NCBI GenBank assembly: GCA_949358305.1
Contig: OX442318.1
Span: forward strand, 7,860,501 to 7,924,500
Source of the DNA: Strigamia acuminata
Taxonomy: Eukaryota > Arthropoda > Chilopoda > Geophilomorpha > Linotaeniidae
Length of the DNA stretch: 64,000 bases
Reading direction: 5' to 3'
Made by a program: the position numbers and the translations under genes. This document shows positions 58,929 to 64,000 of this stretch, piece after piece. The stretch's first letter is position 1, and every line of letters begins with the position of its first letter. The notes beneath the pieces are model-generated. The model was not told the origin of the DNA. It saw nothing but the letters and a program-made list of their open reading frames with translations, and made no database searches.

Positions 58929-59143
58929 CTAACAGGATGTAGCATTTCCTGTAGCCTAACAGGATGTAGCATTTCCTGTAGCCTAACAGGATGTAGCATT
59001 TCCTGTAGCCTAACAGGATGTAGCATTTCCTGTAGCCTAACAGGATGTAGCATTTCCTGTGCTAACAAGTTGTAGCATTTCCTGTGCTAACAGGATGTAG
59101 CATTTCCTGTATGCTAACAGGATGTAGCATTTCCTGTAGCCTA
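58929..59143 (+). repeat. Minisatellite of eight dyad units, 27 bp (AACAGGATGTAGCATTTCCT...)
   Basis: Each unit carries ACAGGA and TCCTGT as inverted arms around TGTAGCATT, followed by AGCCTA as a linker. The first five are nearly identical; units six to eight have altered linkers. An inverted half unit (GGGGCTACATCCTGT) follows at about 59173. Both strands give short repeat frames that are not genes. Confidence 0.92.
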
Positions 59144-60430
59144 GATTTCTTTTAGTTCTCACCAAACCCATAGGGGCTACATCCTGTGTACTTTTTACAA
59201 GTAATACAACTCTTTGAATACTAAAATAATTTATTAACCAAATTATATATTTAAGAGGATTACTGCATGACGACATCATTTAACCAGAACAATTCCTTGT
59301 GGTGACAATACCGTCATCATTTACACGATATTCATTTACAACTACGAATATTAAATTGGCGCAAATTTAGTGTGAAATAATCAGTGGCACGTTGTTCCCT
59401 AAATAAAAAAAAACCACATCTTCTGCTTCAATGTTTGATGGATCTACTTAAGTCGACGCATGATCCCACCGGGCTCAAGCGAATCTGAGCGACAAAACTT
59501 AGATTAACGTTTCGCTTAATTATTATTCATTCAATAAATATGTTGGCATCAATCCACACCACTGATTTCTGATAATTAAATAAAATTACTCAGAGGGAAT
59601 GAAGGAATAATATTAACATCACCTTTCTTGACAATTCCTTCCCTCAAAGTGGGTCGATTAAGGCGTTTGAAAGACACTTTCAACATTGTCTTGATTAAGA
59701 ACCAGACCAACTCATTAAAGCCAGACCAGAATGAGGCCAAGTCAGCAGCATTTTTTTCACTAAATTGACCTGAAATGTGTCATTTTGGAAGACAAAAAAA
59801 AAAAGAAAAAGAAATTTTTGAAATCATCAATTTATCTTTTTAAAAAATGATCATCAAAAATGTCTGATGGAGTAAAAATCTTTTATTCTTTTTGTGTGGA
59901 TGGAATGCGGGTTGAGGCAGAGGATTAATTGCAAGCTTGTACCGGTTTCACGCTTCTCAACTTTAAGCTTGCACAAATGCAGAAACTGGACACAATCCTA
60001 ATCAAATTTAACCCTAACTCTTTGACATAGTAATTCAGTCACGAATTACAAATTGTATTTTCCTCGCCTGCTTTATCTGCCACACAACATGCAGAAAGTT
60101 GGAAAAGCAAGTCTAATTTAATCTAAATAAATCAATTTATCAACACTTTTTTCTATCACTGATGCGTTTGTAAACTCGGATCGGATACAACGCTAAATAA
60201 CACTACATGTTAATTCAAAAAGTTTGCGTCAAACAATACGTATTTATAGCTCTTTTGCTGTATTAATTCTTCAATTGTTGCGTTAACTCATCCGGAAACG
60301 TTTCACTTCGTGTGTCAACTCACCGTAAACCTTTTATTTCTTGAGTCAACTCATTGCAAACTTTTTATTTTTCGAGTTTGCTCAATGTAAACTCTATACG
60401 TGTGTGTGAACATTGTGCAATAATTTTGTT
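59144..60430. other. AT-rich noncoding sequence
   Basis: It holds the diverged match (about 59270-59310) to 29.69-29.73 kb. At 60270-60400 three loosely repeated phrases (GTGTCAACTCACCGTAAAC, GAGTCAACTCATTGCAAAC, GAGTTTGCTCAATGTAAAC) form a degenerate ~45 bp repeat that may be the left fringe of the next array. Confidence 0.45.
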
Positions 60431-60924
60431 CACTGGGATATGGCGTTATAACAATGTCTGTTCACACTATTATGGAGTTGCAACAGTGCTGTTCACTTGA
60501 ATATGGCGTTATAACAATGTCTGTTCACACTATTATGGAGTTGCAACAGTGCTGTTCACTCTTCTGGAGTTGAAACAATGCCTTATACAATTCTAACTAA
60601 GCTGTTCACTCTTATAGAGTTGAAACAATGCCTTATACAATTCTAACTAAGCTGTTCACTCTTATAGAGTTGAAACAATGCCTCACACAGATGCAACAAT
60701 GTTGTTCACTTGATACAAAGATGCAACAGTGCTGTTCACTTGCTTACAGAGTTGAAACAATGCCTTATACAATTCTAACTAAGCTGTTCACTCTTATAGA
60801 GTTGAAACAATGCCTTATACAATTCTAACTAAGCTGTTCACTCTTATAGAGTTGAAACAATGCCTTATACAATTCTAACTAAGCTGTTCACTCTTATAGA
60901 GTTGAAACAATGCCTCACACAGAT
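60431..60924 (+). repeat. Minisatellite, 50 bp unit, interrupted by a retrotransposon
   Basis: Units read GCTGTTCACTCTTATAGAGT, TGAAACAATGCCTTATACAA and TTCTAACTAA; GCTGTTCACT recurs at 60551, 60601 and 60651 and again from 60783. Variant units carry ATGGCGTTATAACAATG or GCCTCACACAGATGCAACAA. The last unit stops at CCTCACACAGAT (60924). In the intact variant unit at 60680 the same phrase continues GCAACAATG, so the LTR element inserted here. Confidence 0.9.
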
Positions 60925-61762
60925 TGTTGTGACCCGACTGGACCGGGGTCAACGAAGAGTTTCTCTCGTGACCTCGTTTCGGGTGTAAGGGGAGCCGCAA
61001 GCGCGTCTCCCTTCCCTCAGTGCATTGACATCTAGTCAATGGACAGGCGTCTGCCCTGAGGGAGTGGGGATGGCTCGTCCACCCCACCATTGGGTGATTC
61101 CGGTCACCTGTCAACCCCGCTTTGTGCAAAGGAATGTGCCTTGCACTGAGCGGGCAGAACCAACACAACCATCAAACGAGAAACACACGTAAAACCCGTC
61201 GTCCTACAAGATCAGGCCCAAGTAAATATACTGGGATTGACCAAGGACAAAGGACAATTTACCGTGAGTACGTTTGGTCAGTGTCAAACTCCGCAGAGTA
61301 ACCTGCGAGATAAGATTACCACACTATTTTAGCACACCAGCTAGAAATAGTAAAAACCACTCCAGTTTAGCGAGTTGTGCAGACAAACGGTCGCACAAGC
61401 CTAAACTGCAGTAAAACCACGACGAGCGTTCCCGCCGCTGTGTGACCGCCGGGAGCCAGAAGAGTCCGCCGCTGTGTGATCGCCGGACACCACACAAAAA
61501 CCTAGACAACAGCCCGAAGTAAGCCTTTTAACTAAGCATTCACTCGCGCCCGACCAGCGTGAGCCCGAAGGACCAGCCAGAGACGAGCCGAGGACGCCAT
61601 ATTGCCACGCCGGCCCAAGACGACACCACGTTGCCACAACGAGGACGCCATCTTGGACACGACCGAGACAACAGACGACCTCGCCGATTCCAGCCAGCTT
61701 TCATCATACCTTTACCTTTCCATTTCCCTTCACCCATTCCGATTTACCTTTTACCTACCTTT

Positions 61763-61778
61763 TATATATATATATATA
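61763..61778 (+). promoter_or_regulatory. Probable TATA element of the LTR promoter
   Basis: TATATATATATATATA lies 27-42 bp before AATAAA and about 165 bp before the LTR end, a plausible position for a polymerase II core promoter. Position and composition are the only evidence. Confidence 0.5.
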
Positions 61779-61804
61779 AGATATATCTGTACATTGTCCC
61801 ACAG

Positions 61805-61810
61805 AATAAA
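61805..61810 (+). terminator. Polyadenylation signal in the LTR
   Basis: AATAAA follows the presumed transcription start by a few tens of bases and is followed by T-rich sequence. In the 3' LTR the same signal would end the transcript. Confidence 0.5.
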
Positions 61811-61944
61811 TCTATATTATATTTTACCTTTTATATCTGTGTAATCATTTCTTTGGGTAAACCGCTTGAGCAAAGCGGTAGTGAGTTAGTCGAATTAAGT
61901 AATCAACCCACGAGTTAGCGACGGTTAGAGTTGAGCGCGACACG

Positions 61945-61962
61945 TGGGGGCCTGTCCGGGAT
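61945..61962 (+). promoter_or_regulatory. Primer binding site, tRNA-Pro type
   Basis: TGGGGGCCTGTCCGGGAT lies two bases after the LTR. It starts with TGG, complementary to the CCA tail of tRNA. It matches the well-known tRNA-Pro primer site of murine leukaemia virus at 16 of 18 positions, the two differences being adjacent (CT for TC). The host tRNA-Pro may simply differ at these two bases. Confidence 0.85.
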
Positions 61963-62014
61963 CAAGTTGAATAACTGATTCTAACCTGTGATTACATCAT
62001 ACCCAAAGCAAGAA

Positions 62015-64000
62015 ATGGCAGATAATACCCGAGTAACAGATTCCGACTCCGACGCAAACAAGAGAGCCGGCAGTCGTAAAGGCGCCGACTATCACTTGCG
62101 ATCTGGAGGTCCCTTACCCAAAGCCTCAGCGCACGAAGCGAGGCAAAAACGGCGTAAGCCTAAACCCGATCGTAGAAGCGCATCCGAGGCATCGCACCCG
62201 TCTCGCACCGAGACGAGGCAGCGATTGGACGAGACAGAGCGGGGTGAAGAGCAATCTCACTCCAAACTGCCGCGTTCTAACCGTGACGGCGAGACGAGCG
62301 GAAACGAGGTTTTATCCCGTAACCAATCGCCTCGTCTAACGCACGACACCGAGGTGGGCAGTCCGAAAGCAGCGTCTCCGATACAAAAGACGGCCTCAAA
62401 TACGACCGCTAATTCGGCACTAAACACGCCAATTACGCAAAGCCGCCCAGCTTCGGTCAGGTCCGAAGGACACAAGTCCAACTCATCCTCTGTCAAGCGT
62501 GTTTCGAGCCAGCCTTACAGCGTCTCGGGCACCTTGATTGATGCGATGCAATTGGCACAGGCGGAAGGAGTGAGATACACCCTTCCGACGGGGAAAATTA
62601 CCGTGTACGAAACGTTACAGATCGTACGTGCAGCTTTAAAAGCGCACAGTGTATCCCCACAAATCACCATTGTTGAAGGTGCACACGCTCAACAATTGGT
62701 TGATTCCGCTCAATTTGAAGCGGATGCAGAGAACGAGGCTCGTCAAGCCATTCGCGAGAGACGGAGGAAGCTGGCGGAAAGAGAAGCGCAAGCTCTCGAG
62801 TACGGCAGAACCCAGCCCAATCCGACTACTCCCGAGGAGGTAGAAATAGTTGACCGAGCCCTGAGAGCACATCGATATGCTTTCCACTCGCAACAAGAAG
62901 CAGAGCGAGCATTTATGGCCAGATTGCGACCAGATGACCCGAAATCCGTACGCAAACCAGAGGTCAGTTCATCCGAGCTGTCCGACGAGAGCCTAGAGGG
63001 AGACCCAAAGCGCACGCCGAAGGCCAAACCCAAACCCCAGCCGGAGAGGGCAACACCAGCTACTCCGCGCAAGAGAGATGCGTCGGCCAGAGAACAACAA
63101 ACTCGGCCCCGCATGCAAGCTCTCGATTCAGCCACAAATAATGCGATAACGCGATTAATCAACGCTAATAATGCTAGGCGAAATGAAGAGCAAGCTCTCA
63201 CAAGCCAACAGCATGATAATCCACAAGGGACTGAGTGGCAACAACCAGTGCCCATCCTTAAAGACGACGAGTCGTCAAGGAGACAATCGCATGATCGCAC
63301 CTCTTCGCGAGAAGAAGGCAAACGCGATGAAAGACCGAAATATTTTCACTACGGAAATAGTGATTCGTCGTCAGATGGACTGGAGTCAAATGCACCCAGT
63401 CATCACGATTCGGAGAGAGGTTCCGGAGAAAGACGAAGGGAAAGAGAACGCGATGAACGCAGAGAAAGGGAACGTGACGACCGTCGTAGGGGCCGGAAAG
63501 AGTCAAACTCTTCACGGCGCAACCCGCCACGCCGCTCACCGTCTCCCGACCCCAGCTCCGACCCCTCATCCAACGACGACAGACGAAAGGAAAAATCAAG
63601 TAATCGCCGGAAGAGATCCAACTCTCCGCGCGATAGAGAGAAACGACGTCGATCGGAAAATAGCGACCACCGACGGGAGGAGTTTCAGGACCTTCCCCGA
63701 CAAAGCGCGTTTACCGATTCGACGGGTCGGCAGTATACGATGGGAGAGCTTGGAAGAGCCCTACTCGGCTCGTTAAAAGCCGAGGGAATTGATCTGAGCA
63801 AACGAAACGATCGTAATCGTAGCACTGGTGACCGCGTAAAGAAAAAATACGCTGTCTCCCGACGTGACACCATGAGTGTTACCGGGAATATTAGGTGGCA
63901 ATTTTATATTCAGAACCGTTTCGACGGGTCATGGAAAGCGGGAGATCGCTTCCTTGACGAAGTAATTCGAATTAAGACTGCCACTAAAGCCACCGTAGGA
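62015..64000 (+). CDS. Gag-like polyprotein of the LTR retrotransposon (partial, runs off window)
   Basis: The frame is open for 662 codons from ATG 62015 to the window end, the only sustained coding region here. The start lies 53 bases after the primer site with G at -3 and G at +4. The N-terminus carries YHLRSG at residues 26-31, similar to motifs near the N-terminus of other gypsy-type Gag proteins. Residues 1-165 are Ser/Arg/Glu-rich and low in complexity. Residues 165-265 look folded, with a helical charged stretch (AIRERRRKLAEREAQALEYG) that may be a coiled coil. Residues 470-550 are an Arg/Asp/Glu/Ser-rich tract (RERERDERRERERDDRR). From about 555 hydrophobic content rises (TMGELGRALLGSLKAEGIDL, then IRWQFYIQNRFDG), perhaps the start of a capsid domain. 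No zinc knuckle, protease or polymerase is reached. Role as Gag is inferred from position. Confidence 0.8.
   Translation, partial: MADNTRVTDSDSDANKRAGSRKGADYHLRSGGPLPKASAHEARQKRRKPKPDRRSASEASHPSRTETRQRLDETERGEEQSHSKLPRSNRDGETSGNEVLSRNQSPRLTHDTEVGSPKAASPIQKTASNTTANSALNTPITQSRPASVRSEGHKSNSSSVKRVSSQPYSVSGTLIDAMQLAQAEGVRYTLPTGKITVYETLQIVRAALKAHSVSPQITIVEGAHAQQLVDSAQFEADAENEARQAIRERRRKLAEREAQALEYGRTQPNPTTPEEVEIVDRALRAHRYAFHSQQEAERAFMARLRPDDPKSVRKPEVSSSELSDESLEGDPKRTPKAKPKPQPERATPATPRKRDASAREQQTRPRMQALDSATNNAITRLINANNARRNEEQALTSQQHDNPQGTEWQQPVPILKDDESSRRQSHDRTSSREEGKRDERPKYFHYGNSDSSSDGLESNAPSHHDSERGSGERRRERERDERRERERDDRRRGRKESNSSRRNPPRRSPSPDPSSDPSSNDDRRKEKSSNRRKRSNSPRDREKRRRSENSDHRREEFQDLPRQSAFTDSTGRQYTMGELGRALLGSLKAEGIDLSKRNDRNRSTGDRVKKKYAVSRRDTMSVTGNIRWQFYIQNRFDGSWKAGDRFLDEVIRIKTATKATVG

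Larger units (their letters stand above)
60925..61942 (+). mobile_element. 5' LTR of a Ty3/gypsy-like retrotransposon
   Basis: The LTR begins TGTTGTGACCC exactly where the minisatellite unit is broken, and ends GAGCGCGACA, two bases before the primer site. TGTTGTG and the complement of the end (TGTCGCG) form short imperfect inverted ends, TG...CA. At about 1018 bp it lies within the usual range. A TATA tract (61763-61778) and AATAAA (61805-61810) near its right side suit a U3-R-U5 layout, with R starting near 61790 and a U5 of about 130 bp. It is far richer in G/C than its surroundings. The matching 3' LTR lies beyond the window, so the target duplication cannot be checked. The short minus-strand frames inside are shadows. 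Confidence 0.82.

Noticed and set aside
58929-59143. CRISPR-like or repeated hairpin genes
   Set aside because: The linkers are constant, not unique spacers; no cas genes and a eukaryotic context. Kept as a dyad minisatellite.
62743-63321. 192-codon minus-strand frame opposite gag (and the 201-codon frame at 63171-63776 in another plus phase)
   Set aside because: Shadows of the G/C-rich gag frame, which is continuously open in its own phase from 62015.

Overview
This window is eukaryotic, AT-rich and almost free of genes. It has no bacterial features: no operons, no rRNA, and no plausible packed coding. I place it in an animal genome, most likely an arthropod. The reasons are many short inverted-repeat DNA transposons flanked by TA, a repeat ending in the ACCCTGTATA motif that is common in arthropod dispersed repeats, fragments of hAT transposons, and a Ty3/gypsy-like LTR retrotransposon. 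The species cannot be named from the sequence.

The one sustained coding region is at the right edge. An LTR element starts at 60925 and runs off the window. It has a ~1018 bp 5' LTR, then a primer binding site that matches the tRNA-Pro site of murine gammaretroviruses at 16 of 18 positions. A gag-like frame follows, open for at least 662 codons from 62015 to the window end. Its GC content and codon use are far richer in G/C than the rest of the window. It sits precisely inside a 50 bp minisatellite.

The other 60 kb is a mosaic of three things. (1) Small non-autonomous DNA transposons: family A (TACTCTG-type ends, five copies at 2.2, 11.2, 40.0, 40.9 and 50.2 kb), family B (GTAGCYGCATTCAAAAAT ends at 3.6, 9.9, 29.8 and 52.1 kb), family C (64 bp inverted repeats at 33.6-34.1 kb plus a stub at 4.9 kb), family D (6.4 and 14.4 kb), a nearly perfect palindrome at 33.4 kb, and a hAT element with an 8 bp target duplication at 13.96 kb. 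(2) More than fifteen different minisatellites, most with units of 20-21 or 27-33 bp. (3) At least five arrays in which AT-rich sequence is punctuated by GGGGCCCC-type blocks (12.6, 23.9, 28.0, 36.8 and 57.8 kb).

Two decayed coding relics are visible: a hAT transposase C-terminus at 56.56-56.73 kb and an unidentified reading frame with internal stops at 44.15-44.63 kb. No host exon, tRNA or rRNA could be supported. Most open frames of 60-150 codons here are chance frames or by-products of tandem repeats. Assignments of element families rest on reading inverted repeats and flanks by eye; no search was run.
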